Source: Anaeramoeba flamelloides (taxonomy: Eukaryota > Metamonada > Anaeramoebidae). From it: a DNA stretch of 64,000 bases. The position numbers were made by a program, and so were the translations under genes. The notes beneath the pieces were generated by a model. That model saw nothing but the letters and a program-made list of their open reading frames with translations. It did not search any database and was not told where the DNA came from. Position 1 is the first letter of the stretch; each line of letters begins with the position of its first letter. Below, piece after piece: positions 1 through 12,250 of the stretch. The DNA lies in NCBI GenBank assembly GCA_027625915.1, contig JANTQA010000033.1:6882001-6946000 (forward strand), in the 5' to 3' direction.

Positions 1-781
1 ATTTTCAGATCAAGTGGAAAGTAAGAGAACCACGAGGTAAATAAAATTGATTCTAATTTTTACTTGTTATGTTTTCGAAATTCACAAAAGTTTTTGGATC
101 TATCAAGACTTTTTTTTAATTGTCAATCGAAAAACATAAAAACATTTGCAATTTTATGACTTTTCATCAACATTGAATCTATTTTATAATTTTCTGTGTG
201 CTACAATATGATATGACACTTCAGTCCCTCAGAGAACCCAAAATTGGTCTAGTGGTTAATCATTTCAAAAAAGTGAATCAATAAAGATTTAAAAAGTAGA
301 TCGAAAATAATTGAAGTGAAGAAGTTCAATACCACACCAAAAGACTTTTTCCGAATTTGTAAAGTTTGACATTTTGATATATTTCAAAAGAGTAAATAGT
401 TTTTAAAAAGTCTTTTCATTGCTCGATTTAAGTTAAGATGTATAAGACAACAATTTCTTTGTTTTTTCTTTTGAACAATTCTTTTCTTTATTTTGAGCAT
501 TTTTTAAGTTTTTGTCGTGAAGAAGTAAATCTTCTTTCAACAATGAAACGAAGTGCTTTACTCGTTTTAAAAGAAAATTCTTCAAACTGTTTGTTTAAAA
601 GTAAAAAAAAAATATATTCCGCTTGAAAGTGACTGCTTATAAAATTGTTTTTTTTTTTAGTTTTAATTCGGAGAGCAAAGGATGAGAAAAAAAAAAACAA
701 TTTACATTTTCAAAAAAAAAACACAAACCATAGTGAGTGTTTAAAGTCTTTTTCTTGAGTGTAATTAGGATCGAAAATTTC

Positions 782-812
<31 letters not shown>

Positions 813-2579
813 TAAAAATTTGAATTTTTGTTTTGTTTATTTTAAGGGATCAAACGGAACAGAAAAGAAATTTCTCTTTTTAAATTTTGTTATTGAAAAA
901 GTGCAAATAAAGTTTCGAAAGTAAAGTACGATCTTGTCAGAAATAAAGCAAAGGCAAATGCATTTTAAAAAGAACTTGTGATCCAAATTGTATTACTTTT
1001 TTTTTTTGCCTTTTTTTTGTGATTGAATTTTCTTTCTTAATTCAGCTTCTTTTTTTTTTGTGCTTGTTGTTTTTTTTTGAATTGAATGTCATCTTCTGTT
1101 TCAAAATTTTGTTTTTTTTTTTTGCTTTTAAGTGGCTTTTTTTACCTTTTTTTCTTGAGGACATTTTTTAGATTCTAAAAAATAATAACGTTAAGAGACA
1201 AAAAGAATAAGGTGAAAGTCAAAAAAAGCTTGAGATTAAGAATTTGTAAAAAAAGAAAGATTAAAATTATTATAAAAAAAAAAAAAAAAAAAAATACAAA
1301 CCAATAATATTAAAAAAATGAATTTATTAGTTGGGGATTAATACCAAAATATCTGAATACTTTATGACACTTTTCGCTTTTAAAATGATTTTCCCCTTTT
1401 TAAAACATTGTTTGTTAAGGGTGTGTTTCAAATTTCATAAAGAACTCTTGAATTTTTTTCTAAGGAGGATTTGAGGATAGGTTGATGTTTTTATTATTAT
1501 TCAATTTCACGTCAAAAGAACAACTTTAATGTTTAATTGTTGTTTTTAAAAAGTCAGTGTTTAAATGTTCCCTTTAAGGGATATGCAAACATAAAAAAAA
1601 TTCTACTTATGTCAAAATAAAGCTTAATGTACGGTTTAAACCTTCTTCGAAATAAAAAGCCTGTTTTTTGTTATAGAAGAACTTTACATTCACTGAACAA
1701 AGAAACTGATAATAAACCAATAAGTAAATATAGAATTTGTTTCTTTAAATTTCTATTATTTGAAAAGAAATTGTAAAAATGTTGGATCAAATTAGAAAAT
1801 TTATCTCAAAAAAAAAATTAACCACATCTTTTACAAGAGAAATGAAGGAAAATTCTGATTACTTTTAATAAATGTTTGACACTTTGACTTTTTAAAAGTT
1901 TTTCAGAATATAAGTTATTGTTTTGAATTTGTTAATCCATTTTTCTCAGCTCAAAAAAGTTTAAAATCAATTAAACAAATAACAATTTACTTCGACGAAT
2001 AAATAGAATATATATATATTCTTTCTTGTTCAAAATAACTGTTTAATAAACCTCATTAATAATTTAATTTAAATACAAACATATAAAAAAATACAAACAA
2101 AAACTAAAAAACATGTGAATCAATTTTTTACAAACAGAATAGCCTTGCTTTTTATTACTGAACTTTCTGTAAAAAATAATAAAAAAAAAAAAGATTTTAG
2201 TTATAAATCATCTGGATTTTAAAGGCATTATATAGACCTTTTTTCTTCAAAATTATTTATATCTTCCAAAATATTTTTTTTTTTTTTCAACTTAAGTTTT
2301 TGAAAAAATTATGAAACAAAAAAAAAGAAAAAGAGAAAAAAAATGAAATAGAAAAAAAAAAGAAAAGAAAATTATTGATTTTAACTAAATTTGATTTATA
2401 TCTTACAATTGATTTTTTTTATTTCCACAATAATAATTTTCAATTCTTTTAAATTCCTTTTTTTCAGCAAAATAAGTAAAATTAGAATGATTTTTTTCAA
2501 AATTATCAATTACTATTCAAGTAGAGTCAAATCTAAAAGCTTGAAATTTCAAAACCTTTGAAAATCATTCATTCATCAT

Positions 2580-2611
<32 letters not shown>

Positions 2612-3684
2612 GTTCAATTACTTTATTTGTTAAAATATAAGCAAAAAAAAAAGTATCTTGTAATATTGAAATTCAAATTTAGAAACTGTGACCAAATATT
2701 ATACATTTTAAAATAAATTTGATTAATTATTCGAAAAAACAATCCTATTATTAAATCTTTTTAATTAAATATTTTTAATAAAAAATCCATAATGCTCATT
2801 TCAAAAATTGCGACTGAATTTTTTTTAGTTTTTGTGATTGTATTGTTATTTATTTTTTAAAATGGCATTTTTTTATTTTTAAAATCAAGATTGAATGAAA
2901 AATAATTTTTTATAATTAGTTGTATCTGACTAATGAATATTTTTTCTTTATTCATTTCAATTCTTTAATTTCTTTTGTATTTTAATTTTCAAAATACCTT
3001 TTCTATTTAATTTTTAAATTTGTTTAATTCTTTTGACATCTTATCAAATTTCCACAATAAGTTAATTATTAGAAATATACCCAATAAATTCCAATTACCC
3101 AAAAATAGAACATTTTTTTTATGAAAATATCTAATTCTAAAAAATATTCTATATGTAAAATTTCCCTTGGTACTTATAGAGAATATTAAGATCTCTCCCG
3201 TAATGAATTTTTTTTTTAAGATTTATTATAACAAATTGTATTAAAAATACCCTTTTTTAATACTCTTCACATAAATAAAATGAAACTTTTTCCAAGTCAA
3301 AGACTGAGTTTTTATTAGTAAATTGGATGTGATTAAATGATTTGAATAGATATTTGAAAGAAAAAAAAAATATTTTGAAAATTTCCCAAAATTGAAAATC
3401 ATTCATTCATCATTTTACTTTTTTTTTTTCTATTTATTTTTCAAAATATACTTGATTTGCAATTTTATTTTTAATGGATCTAGAGTAACATGGTATAAAA
3501 AATGTTATTATAATGTTACTGAAACTGTGGAAATGGCTGTATAGAAACATCAATATTGATTTCTATTGGATATTTATTTGATTTTCAATAGAAGATCATC
3601 ATAAACATTGTGGTTTTTTTCAATGTATACAAGAATTAGCGTTTTTAAATTGTTAAAAAAATCTATTGATTTATTAGTTTTACT
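1..3684. other. Gene-free AT-rich region with simple repeats
   Basis: I see no supportable gene on either strand. The region is dominated by A and T homopolymer runs, including A runs near 781-810 and 1274-1293 and a T run near 2587-2611. Two dispersed-repeat traces are visible. Positions 1590-1815 match 26930-27110 in direct orientation. A stretch around 2559-2612 recurs at 3392-3430, both carrying the same ATTCATTCATCATTTTAC core followed by a T run. Short open frames here are low-complexity and do not resemble proteins. Confidence 0.7.
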
Positions 3685-3885
3685 TACAACCCGTTCCAAT
3701 TTGTGGACATTACTTTGAATGGAATTTATGGAATAAAAAAAAACCTCAAAATAAGGCACAAAATTGAGTTACTCGTAAAATAATTTGTGTAAAAATAATT
3801 CATTAAAACGACCTTACATTTGAGATTTTTTATTGTTCCTTAACTTTTTTTGAAAGTTTCTTTCCTAAAAGTGGAACTCACTATA
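3685..3885. mobile_element. M1 MITE copy 1 (diverged)
   Basis: About 201 bp, related along its whole length to the cleaner copies at 63012 and 29627. The left end reads TACAACCCGTTCCA where the reference has TACAGTCAGTTCCA. The middle shares AATAAGGCACAAAATT and the right end shares AAAGTGGAAC. Both ends border TA, as expected for Tc1/mariner-type insertion. It is old, with many substitutions, and lies directly before a family P hairpin array. Confidence 0.6.
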
Positions 3886-3889
3886 TTGT

Positions 3890-4225
3890 TGTTGTGTTTA
3901 CCAGAATTCAAATGAATAATGAAAACTCAAAGATTTTTATCAATTCTTTGAAATTAAAAAAAAACCTAACAACACATCTCTTGAGGTTTACGTTTTTTAT
4001 TTACAAAATCTATTTATATCCCCAATAAACAGAAAAATCAAGAAAACCTAACCACACTTATCTATAATTTAAAAGAATAGATAAAAAAAAACAAAGATTT
4101 TACCTGATTCTATAAAAATTTGAAAAACCTAACTAGCGTTATTTTTTTGAATCAAAGTAATTGAATAAAATCAAAGATTTTATTTAATTTTCGGTTCTTT
4201 GCTTTTAAATTAAAAAAACCGGAAA
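3890..4225. repeat. Family P hairpin array, copy 1
   Basis: A run of imperfect inverted repeats built from the units CCAGAATTCAAA / TTGAATTCTGG-like and AAAAAACCTAAC. It matches the arrays at 10840-11290, 14090-14830 and 25260-25600. Arms are interrupted and diverged, so this is an old copy. No coding frame is apparent. Confidence 0.5.
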
Positions 4226-5046
4226 GTTGTAAGAGGAAACTACCCCACCACTGAAAATAAAATAAATAACATTTGATTTTGATTTTCCTTAGAAATATCC
4301 ATAAAAATATTTGTTATCAAAATTCTAAATTATAATTAGACAACTTAGTAAAAAAAATATTTCCATTCAGAATAATTTTCAATAATTGAATACAAATTTG
4401 AAAAATTCAAATATTTTACATTAATAGAAATGATTCTGATTTTAAAATTTAATATCAGAATTATATTTTTATTTTCACATAATTTTCTCAATTAATTTAT
4501 TAGATTTGAGATTTTTTTAATTTTTACAATCACCAAAATTTAAAAAAAGGCAGATAGCGAATATTGAGCCAATCTCCTAATTGGAAATATTAATGTTATT
4601 TTGCAATTCTAAAAGCAAAAACAATTAACATAATATACCCTTTCCACGAAATTTAGAATTTTTATATGGATAAGGATGATAAATAATGTTGTTTCTTTTA
4701 GTTATTTTCAGGATTAATTTTTTAGATTTGGTATTTTTAACTAATATTATCAATTGAACAAAAAAATTAAAATTTTTCTTTATTAACATTTCAAGGTTTT
4801 AGTTTTGACATTTAGATGGTGGTCTGGAATAATTGTAAGAATTAAATAAATTATTGATGTTCAAAAGTTACAAGAAAAGGTAAATAGTATAAACAGTTAA
4901 ATGATTAAAAGGTTTAACTTTACCAACAAAAATATAAAAATTTTCCGATCACAAAGAATGAAAACAATAATTACAAAAAGTTAATTATTTATTTTATATA
5001 CAAAATTAGTAAATAAGAAACAAATTATATAAAAAACATATATACT
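4226..5046. other. Gene-free AT-rich spacer
   Basis: I see no gene or well-defined repeat. The sequence is the downstream (3') flank of the minus-strand actin-like gene. On the minus strand an AATAAA hexamer at 5047-5052 lies four bases beyond that gene's stop codon, and could act as a very proximal polyadenylation signal. Confidence 0.5.
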
Positions 5047-5056
5047 TTTATTCTCG

Positions 5057-6202
5057 TTAAAAGCATTTTCTGTGTACAATGGAAGGGCCAATTTCTTGGT
5101 AGTCTTCATTTGAGATGAGAAATTCATTAAAGTTTGAAAGAGAGGCGAGAATTGATCCGCCGACCCAGGGCAAGTTGACCCTTTCGTGGGCTGTATGGAT
5201 GATGTTGACTTTTCTTTTTCTGGGGGTGATTTTTTTTATTTCCTTTTTGAGTCTTTTAACAAACCCAGGAAACATTGATGATCCACCTGATATGACTATA
5301 TTTTGATAAAGAATTTTTTGGATGTCTTTATCACATTTCAGAATTGTTTCGTTTATTAATTCGTGGATTCCTTTATTGGTTAAATAGCTAAAAAAGGAAG
5401 GTGTGAAAAGTAATTCTGGAGCCCGAAAAGATTCGTTACCCATTTTCAATACTTGTCCATCGGGAAGTTCATAATGCTTTTCACTTTTTGAGAGATCTAA
5501 AGGTGTCTTTTTCATTTCCTTCTTGAAATTATAGGCAACATAACAAAATTTTTCTTTAATGTCTTTGACAATCTCCTTTTCGGCCAGAGAGGTGAAGTAG
5601 TGCTCTCTTTCTTCCAGAATTCTGATCAAAAATTCCGTTATACTTTTCCCTCCTAGCTTCATTTGGCTTGTCAAATGGTTGATTGATTTGTCCTCATAGA
5701 CAGGAACTGCCTGGGAGTATGTTTCCCCAAGGTCAAGAACAATACCTGTGCTCTTTCCTGTGGCATACAGCGAAAGGACAGAGGACTGTTCAAGATACAT
5801 CCCGGGGGTGTCAAATGTTTCAAACATGATTTGTGTAAGCAACTCGCGGTTTACTTTGCAATTCAAGGCCTTCTCTGTTATCAGAACAGGGTGGCTTGAG
5901 GGGCAAATTTTAAGTTCTTGCTCAAAAGTATGGTTCAGGATTTTGTCCAGATCATCCCAGTGGCACTCCTTTCCATGCTCAATTGGATATCTGAGAGACA
6001 AAATACTTCGTTTCGTTTGCGCCTCATGACCAACATAATAATCCTTTTGCTTCTTTCCGATCAGACTACCCTCATATTTTGGTTTCCCAATAATCGTTGG
6101 GAAGACACTTGTTGGTAAAACATCACCAGAAAATCCTGATTTGATCATTCCTGATCCAGTATCTATGACAATGGGCCTATAGCCCAAATCTCTTCTTCTC
6201 AT
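5057..6202 (-). CDS. Divergent actin-like protein (actin superfamily)
   Basis: A single-exon, 381-residue protein of nearly standard actin length (375-377). It keeps the phosphate-1 loop (DTGSGM, D14 equals actin D11), the QKDYYVG segment after the DNase loop, YPIEHG with the usually methylated histidine, the MFETF helix, REIVKDIKEK, ELPDGQ, GGSSMFPG, GGSILASL and the exact actin ending GPSIVHRKCF. It departs from actin where ATP hydrolysis is organised. Counting from actin, Q137 is serine (S140 here), and the phosphate-2 loop DSGDGVTH is DLGETYSQ, so H161 becomes Q164 and G158 becomes T. These residues position and activate the catalytic water in actin, so slow or absent hydrolysis is inferred. 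It is not an obvious Arp2 or Arp3. The start ATG (complement of 6200-6202) is the first in frame and gives the expected N terminus. A diverged conventional actin and an orphan Arp are both possible. Confidence 0.9.
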   Translation of the reverse strand: MRRRDLGYRPIVIDTGSGMIKSGFSGDVLPTSVFPTIIGKPKYEGSLIGKKQKDYYVGHEAQTKRSILSLRYPIEHGKECHWDDLDKILNHTFEQELKICPSSHPVLITEKALNCKVNRELLTQIMFETFDTPGMYLEQSSVLSLYATGKSTGIVLDLGETYSQAVPVYEDKSINHLTSQMKLGGKSITEFLIRILEEREHYFTSLAEKEIVKDIKEKFCYVAYNFKKEMKKTPLDLSKSEKHYELPDGQVLKMGNESFRAPELLFTPSFFSYLTNKGIHELINETILKCDKDIQKILYQNIVISGGSSMFPGFVKRLKKEIKKITPRKRKVNIIHTAHERVNLPWVGGSILASLSNFNEFLISNEDYQEIGPSIVHRKCF

Positions 6203-7453
6203 TGATGATAAATAAATAAATCAATAAATATAAAAAAACAAAATGAATCTTATTTTGCAAAAAAAATTAACAATCATTTCATCAATGATCAAAAATTCAT
6301 CAAAACTATGACCACACAGCGAAGCGGCAATGAAACCACCAATTATTTTTTTTAACTTTAAAGTTGATGAAAAAAGGAAACAGGAAATTTTTTTTTAACC
6401 CACAAAAATATCAAAGTTAATCAAGTACACACACCAAGTTTGTCTTGGAAAATACTTTGATTGATCAAAAAAATAAACTTTCAAAATTTTTTTTAATTCT
6501 TTTGCTTTGAAAGGTATAAAAATTAACTTTTTTCCTTTAAAAATTCAAAAGAAACTTGATATCAGTGTTTGATTTGAATGATTAGGTATTTTTTTAAAAA
6601 ATATCGACAATTTAGGGAGACAGTCAAGTAAAATATTTCATTCGAATGAAGTGATCAAATTTCTAAATTTTTAGTTTTCATATTAGGAAGAATGACAAAG
6701 TGCTTTGAAGAGAGCAATTCCAAACATGTTTTAAATTTAAATGTTGAAAACAGTTATTAATTCAGTCTAAATCTAGAATCAAGATTATCATGTTTTTTTA
6801 TATTTGCTTCTGTTATGTATATTATCAAGATTTTGTAGATAGTATCACAAATTCAAGCAAAACCAATAATGACTTAAATATCTTTTTTGTGTTTCATTAA
6901 AATGAAAATTTCAAAAATGTAAAAATCGTGTCTAATTTTTTAAAGCATAAATTTATTCGCAATTCATTTATTATTTCACGGAATAATATGTTTTTACTTT
7001 TACGATCTAGTGAATAAAATTATTTTGGTTTTGGAAGAAAACTATTCTAATTTATAAAATTTGTCATTAAGGGTATGGCTGTTAGAAGAAATTTTTTGCA
7101 AAAAAGTTCAATGTCCAAGATCTCTATAAAAGGACATTCATTGAATCAAGGACATTATGAATTTTTATGCTTACCTTAAACTTTCTCTAATTTGAAAGTG
7201 AAATTTCGATCTTTTGATTTGATCAAAGCCTAATCTCAATTTTCACAGATTTTTAAGGTAATTCTGTGAAGAGAAAGTTAAGTAACGTACTATTAGAGGT
7301 TTTGTTGATAACATTTATTATCATGATATTAATGATTAATTTGTGATAACATTAAAAATATAGCGATTAGTTCGACTTTATAAGGAAAAATCATACAATC
7401 GTGATATTCCATATTATCGCGATAAAATAAAAAATGAAAATAAAATGATAAAT
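6203..7453. other. Upstream region of the actin-like gene; AT-rich spacer
   Basis: No gene is seen. The 5' flank of the minus-strand actin-like gene lies at 6203-6400, and I recognise no defined promoter motif. Around 7290-7440 there is a short stretch resembling the ATCGCGATAT-type block found in the family C repeats (for example CATATTATCGCGATAAAAT), so a truncated family C piece sits here. Confidence 0.5.
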
Positions 7454-8149
7454 TAAACTCTGTTTCAGTCAAAGGGGCCCAACGTTTTTTTCAAATATCA
7501 ATTATTTTATATAATTGACCTTTGAAGAACAAATAAAAAATAAACAGAATAATACACCTCAAAGAAATGTTGGTATATGTCTGAAAGAATATTAATAAAT
7601 CAATAGCTTTTCTTAAAAATTGAAAAACTCAAATTCTTAGGGCACTACTGAGAAAAACAACGATGTTCGTTTTGAACTTCTACTGGTATTTGAATAATAA
7701 ATATCAAACATTTTTCACTTCATTTTCCATACTTTTCTTTTAGAAATTAAGCCCTCAAACAAAGTTTGTTGGTATTTGTGGTCTCTATTTGAAAAAGGAA
7801 ATGAAAATAAAGTGAAAATTTTTCACATTTATTAAACAAATATCAAGATCAAAGATCAAATTGAATTGCAATAGAAATCAATATGATTTCTCAACAATCT
7901 TTACATGGTTTCAATGACCTTAGAATAACACGTTTTTACCAAGTGACTATTGATCTTGCAATAAAAAATTTTTTGCAAATGAATGACGTTTTTAAAAAAA
8001 AAATCGAAAAAAAAAAACAAAAATGTGTAGAAATGATTTCAATTTTGAAAATTTCCAAAATAAAATTTTTCTTCTAATATCTATGCAAACCCTTTAAACA
8101 CGTGTATTATACCATTACAACTGGGTCCCTTTGACTGAAAAATAGTTTA
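7454..8149. mobile_element. TIR element with family A-type ends, with nested palindrome
   Basis: About 696 bp. The left end reads TAAACTCTGTTTCAGTCAAA and continues GGGGCCC; the right end is its inverted partner, reading GGGTCCCTTTGACTGAA and then AAATAGTTTA. The repeat is about 30 bp and the ends fit TA target duplication. The interior does not match the 538 bp family A copies, so only the ends are shared. A family B palindrome (7681-7846) lies inside, which suggests a nested insertion. No transposase frame is visible. Confidence 0.65.
7681..7846. repeat. Family B palindromic element, copy 1
   Basis: About 166 bp. It starts TACTGGTATTTGAATAATAA and its far end carries the diverged inverted partner (AAAGTGAAAATTTTTCACA with AACAAATATCAAG). 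It matches palindromes at 30774-30940 and 48264-48501 in the terminal TACTGGTATTT and in the TTTTCACTTCATTTTC arm. It lies inside the TIR element 7454-8149. Confidence 0.5.
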
Positions 8150-8763
8150 TTTTTTTAGAAATCACCTTTTAAAAAATCTCTTTGACTTTTACATAGGTTT
8201 GAGAATTATATACCACTTATCCACTTTATAAATGTTGGAAAGTGTTTGCAATTATTGTGAATTGTCTTCAAGTTTTCGAAATGTTTGAAAGGCAGAAAGT
8301 TTTTATAAACAGAATGAGTTTGATTGTTGTGGAAAAATAATTCATTTCATTTTTATTTTTTACATAATATAAAATCTCAACCATATTACAAGATCAAACA
8401 AATAGTAATCCATTTCAACAATTTGCATTTATATAAATAGATGTATTTTTTTAAAATGGGAGTTAATACCTTCAAAAGTTAAATAACCAAAAAGAATAAA
8501 GAGTAAATTTCCTTCTTGTTGGTGATCAATTAAAAGTAAAACCTTTAAACTCTAGTTTTCTTTTTTGTACAAAAAAAGATACTCAAAGAAGAAGAATAAG
8601 AAGAAGAAGTAAAAGGTCTAAAAAATCGTAATAATTGGTGAAAATGTCCCTATGGTTGACAGTGAAAGTTTTTGAAAAGTTATCCAACCCCCTTCCAACT
8701 TTTAAGAATATTGAAGATATTTTCGCCCAAGAAAACATTCTTTAAATAACATAAACTCCAAAG

Positions 8764-8928
8764 GAAATTTAAAGTACTAAAAAAAATATCAAATTAAGGC
8801 AGATTATTTGGAATTATTTTTACAGAAATTATTTTCCTCGAATCTGAATTTTGTGCTTTAATTTGAGATTTTTTTTAGTACTTTAAATTTTATTGAAAGT
8901 TTTTGTCTGAAAAGTGTGACTGAATGTA
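8764..8928. mobile_element. M1 MITE copy 2 (left terminus missing), nested in family C
   Basis: It carries the M1 core as a strong internal palindrome: AATTTAAAGTACTAAAAAAA and TATCAAATTAAGGC are mirrored by GCTTTAATTTGAGATTTTTT and TTAGTACTTTAAATTT. The right end keeps TTGAAAGTTTTTGTCTGAAA and ends at GTA. The usual left terminal segment is not present. The homologous family C copy at 37893-38858 lacks this segment, which shows it arrived after that repeat family dispersed. Confidence 0.6.
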
Positions 8929-9609
8929 TAAATCTTTCATATTTCGGAGAATATTGTAAATGTTTTAACACAATAAGACATTCTTTAAAGAAAATACAGA
9001 GTTTTTTTTTGTTATAGAAACTCTTTTTATTCAACCCAATTTACACAACCATGATTGACTGAGAAAATATTTATTTATCTACAATTTTTATTGTTGTTGA
9101 TCTAAATGATCGATAGACTTATCAACCAATCACTAGAAAATACAAAAAATAATCTTTGAACTGATTCTTGATTTGAATCAAGAATCTTTTATGTTGTTTT
9201 TTTGACAAAATAAACTTTTATTTTCGATGGAATTTACCAGCCTATTTTTTTTATGGAATTGCTCAGCCTATGAAAATAATCGTAAAATCTGGAAATCTGG
9301 ATTAAAAAAATTAATATATCTAATATATTAAATAATAATAATATTTTCAATATTATTACAAAAAAAGATTCATCAAGTTTATTAGCCTTAGTGAATAATA
9401 AACTTATTTTGATTCTTTAATAAGATTCATAAATAAAAATTTAGGAATTCAGACACACAAGAGGGGCTAATAACTCATCCCTTAAAAAATAATAAAAAAA
9501 AAAAATAAACTTTTTTTATAGATAATCTGTCTTTTTGGTTAAAAAAAATTTTTTTGTAAATATATTGCTCAATTCTCCTCAAACCGATCAACTATTTTTT
9601 ATCATGATT

Positions 9610-9760
9610 ACTTTATAATCGCAATATTTTGGCACATATCAGGATTTTTAAATAATTATCATGATTTTATCAAATATCTCTTTTTGATATAATAGCGCGA
9701 TATTATTGAATATCTCAATTATCCAAAATATTGCGATTTGATAAAAATAATCATAATTGT
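9610..9760. repeat. Block of short ATCGCGATAT-like units (family C end)
   Basis: Clustered near-palindromic 10-20 bp units such as ATCGCAATATTTTGGC, AGCGCGATATTATTGA and AAATATTGCGATTTGATAA. The same kind of block, in inverted orientation, spans 37950-38180, and a shorter one lies at 7300-7440. CG dinucleotides are concentrated here in otherwise CG-poor sequence. Confidence 0.6.
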
Positions 9761-10559
9761 TGTAACTTTAGTGTGACCTTTGTAACTTTATCCTGACTTA
9801 AGTAAAGGTATTATCAAATCCTCTAATTAAAAAAAAAAACAATTAAACTAAGGTGTAATTTTCTGTATAATGCAAAGATTAGTGCGAGGCTGAATAAAAA
9901 GAAGAAAAAAATATTTCAAACAATAGTAATAATAATTCGTGATAATGTTTATAGGTAATTGAGTAGGCTTTTGAAAAGTTATACATACCCCCCTAAACTT
10001 GACCAGAAAATAGATAATGTTTTACACAACGCCAAATTGTACATTTTTCATATCTTTTAATTCATCATTCTGGAAAAAAATTATCAAATAGTTTTTATTT
10101 TAAAACAATGGTCATCAGTTATCTAATTTTGAAATACATTTTAATATCTTTTTATGTTCATATTCTAAATAAAACCAAATCCAAGAATTTGATTGAATAT
10201 TGAAATTCGAATAAAGTTCAAAACAACAAATTAAACTCAAAAATATAAGAATGTTCAATTTTTCCCTATTCCAGATTTAATAATAAATGATTGAATCACA
10301 AGTAAAAATTTTGTATTTTTTTATTTCTATGATTTTACAATTCATTTAAAATGGGTATTCTGATTTTAACGATAGGTACTAAAAAAGTTTGGACAAAATC
10401 AATATCATATTTCTTCATTGATCAGCAAACAATAATTATTAAAATAATTGAAAAAAAAATTCTTTTACATCCGACTAGAATGAAAAAATAAAATTGGAAA
10501 AAAAAGTTAGACAAAAATATAACTTCAATTACCATTCTATCCTTTTTAATCGAGTTTAT

Positions 10560-11700
10560 TCAGAATATAATCAACATCCGAGTTCTTAAAAATTTTGAGG
10601 CTGTTGTATACATTGTTTTTAATAGTACTAGGATTTTTAAAAGTCTCTAGTCCAGAAAAAAGGGTTTATTTTGGGGTAAAAAATTTTAAATAGATGTGAC
10701 AATGAATTTTCTTTATGCTGAACTTTAGGATATTTTTTGAAGAGATAATAACTAACAGTTTTGAAAAAACTCTTATCATCTAAAAAAACTCAAGCACAGA
10801 AAAAAAAAATAACTGATGAAAAATATTGAAAGTGTCCGTCAAGTGCTGTAGAGTGTCTTGTTGTATATTAATTTTTGAAATTAAAAGATAATTTAAAAAA
10901 TTTTCTTTTTATTTCTCAAATTAAAAAAAAACTAACAGCGGTTTTCCAGAATTCAAAAGAATAGAGAAGAATCCAATTTTGCTCAATTCTTTTAAATTCT
11001 GGAAAATCTCACGGCAATGTCCTAGGTTTTTTTACTTTTTGGAATAAATCAAAAATTTATAAAAATTTTCTGTTCATTTCAAAAATTAAAAAAAACCTAA
11101 TGAAAAGTGTCCTAGGTTTTCCAGAATTCAAAAGAATGGAGAAAAATCAAAGATTTTACTCAATTCTTATAAATTCTGGAAAACCTAACGAGAGTGTCCT
11201 AGGTTTTTTTTACTTTTTGGATTAAACCGAAAATTTATTAAAATTTTCTGTTTATTTCAAAAATTAAAAAAAACCTAACGGAAAATCAAAGAAAAAATAT
11301 TTTTTCCAATTTAAAAGAAGAAATAATTCTTTAATAGTCAAAATGATTGATTCCCTATTTGAAAGATATTCATCAGATTTAAAATACTATTAAAATATAA
11401 TAAAATGACCTCTTATCTAGAAGCAAAAATAGTTTTCAAAATTTTTACTATTAAATTGAAAAAAAAATATTACTGGAACAATAGAACCTTGTTTTTACAA
11501 TTTAAATTGTAAAATATCTTTAAAAATATTTTTTGATCAAAGATCATTTATTAACTAATAGTGTTGATTCTAATTGAAGCTATTAAAAAGGGTAAAATTA
11601 GCAAATATTTAATTTTTATTTCAAAAAATTTTTTCCTGATCGTGGTTTGCCTAAAATTAAAATCTATTTTTCAAATTTTTTTTCCAGTAAGGTAATATAA
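10560..11700 (+). repeat. 1.1 kb dispersed repeat containing family P hairpins, copy 1
   Basis: It matches 25020-25990 in direct orientation. Shared landmarks are CTAGTCCAGAAAAAAGGG (here) against CTAGAAAAAAGGGAG, GTGTCCGTCAAGTGCTGTAG against GTGCTGTCAAGTGCC, and a trailing segment with ATAGTCAAAATGATTG and AAAGATCATTTATTAAC. The middle (10840-11290) is a run of hairpins with arms such as CCAGAATTCAAAAGAATAGA and TCAATTCTTTTAAATTCTGG. No protein-coding frame survives. Confidence 0.6.
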
Positions 11701-12051
11701 TAAAAAGTAACAACGAAGGTTGAATTTTTTCGATTCAATAGTTCTAAAAATACAAAAATTTAGTCCTAAAATTATTTTAAACTTAAATAAGTTCTTTTAA
11801 GATGATCTTTGAGTTGTTTGTTTTTTTTTCAATACCTCAACTCTCAAAAATGGGAAAATATTAAAATACATTAAACTAGAAAAGAAAAATTAATTTTAAT
11901 GGAAAAAAAGAAAGAAAAAATTTTTTTCAGACTTTACAAAAATGAGAAATTTAGACATCAACATCATAATATGAAATGATCTCAAAACATACTTAGCCAT
12001 TAAAATATAATGTATTTCAACAAGAATTATAAAATAATAAATTTATTTACA

Positions 12052-12250
12052 TTCAGTCTCGCTTTTAAAACATAAACTTTCAATGAAAATTAGGTACAAA
12101 AAATAATCTCAACTAAAGACACAAAATTCAAATACGAGTAAAATAATTTATGTTTTAAAAACAATTCCAAATAATGTGCATTGATTTGAGATTTTTTTTG
12201 TTTTCTAATTTTCGTTGAAAGTTTGTGTCTTAGAAGTAAAACAGACTGTA
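12052..12250. mobile_element. M1 MITE copy 3
   Basis: About 199 bp. The left end TTCAGTCTCGCTTTTAAAAC and then ATAAACTTTCAATG mirrors the right end CGTTGAAAGTTTGTGTCTTA and AGAAGTAAAACAGACTGTA. The internal palindrome AATCTCAACT / TTGATTTGAGATTTTTTTTG matches the other copies. It lies about 190 bp upstream of the WIP-like gene, so it could touch that gene's promoter. Confidence 0.7.

Larger units (their letters stand above)
8368..9822 (+). repeat. Family C dispersed repeat, copy 1 (interrupted)
   Basis: This segment is matched along most of its length, in inverted orientation, by 37893-38858. Shared landmarks include CCTTCTTGTTGGTGATC near 8511, GAAAAGTTATCCAACCCC near 8677, GACTGAGAAAA near 9057 and the GTAAATATATTGC / ATTCTCCTC boundary near 9557-9580. 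It ends in a block of ATCGCGATAT-like units. Copy 1 is longer because it contains a 43 bp local duplication (8704-8746 and 8947-8989) with a partial M1 MITE between the two halves; copy 2 has only one half and no MITE. Confidence 0.7.
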
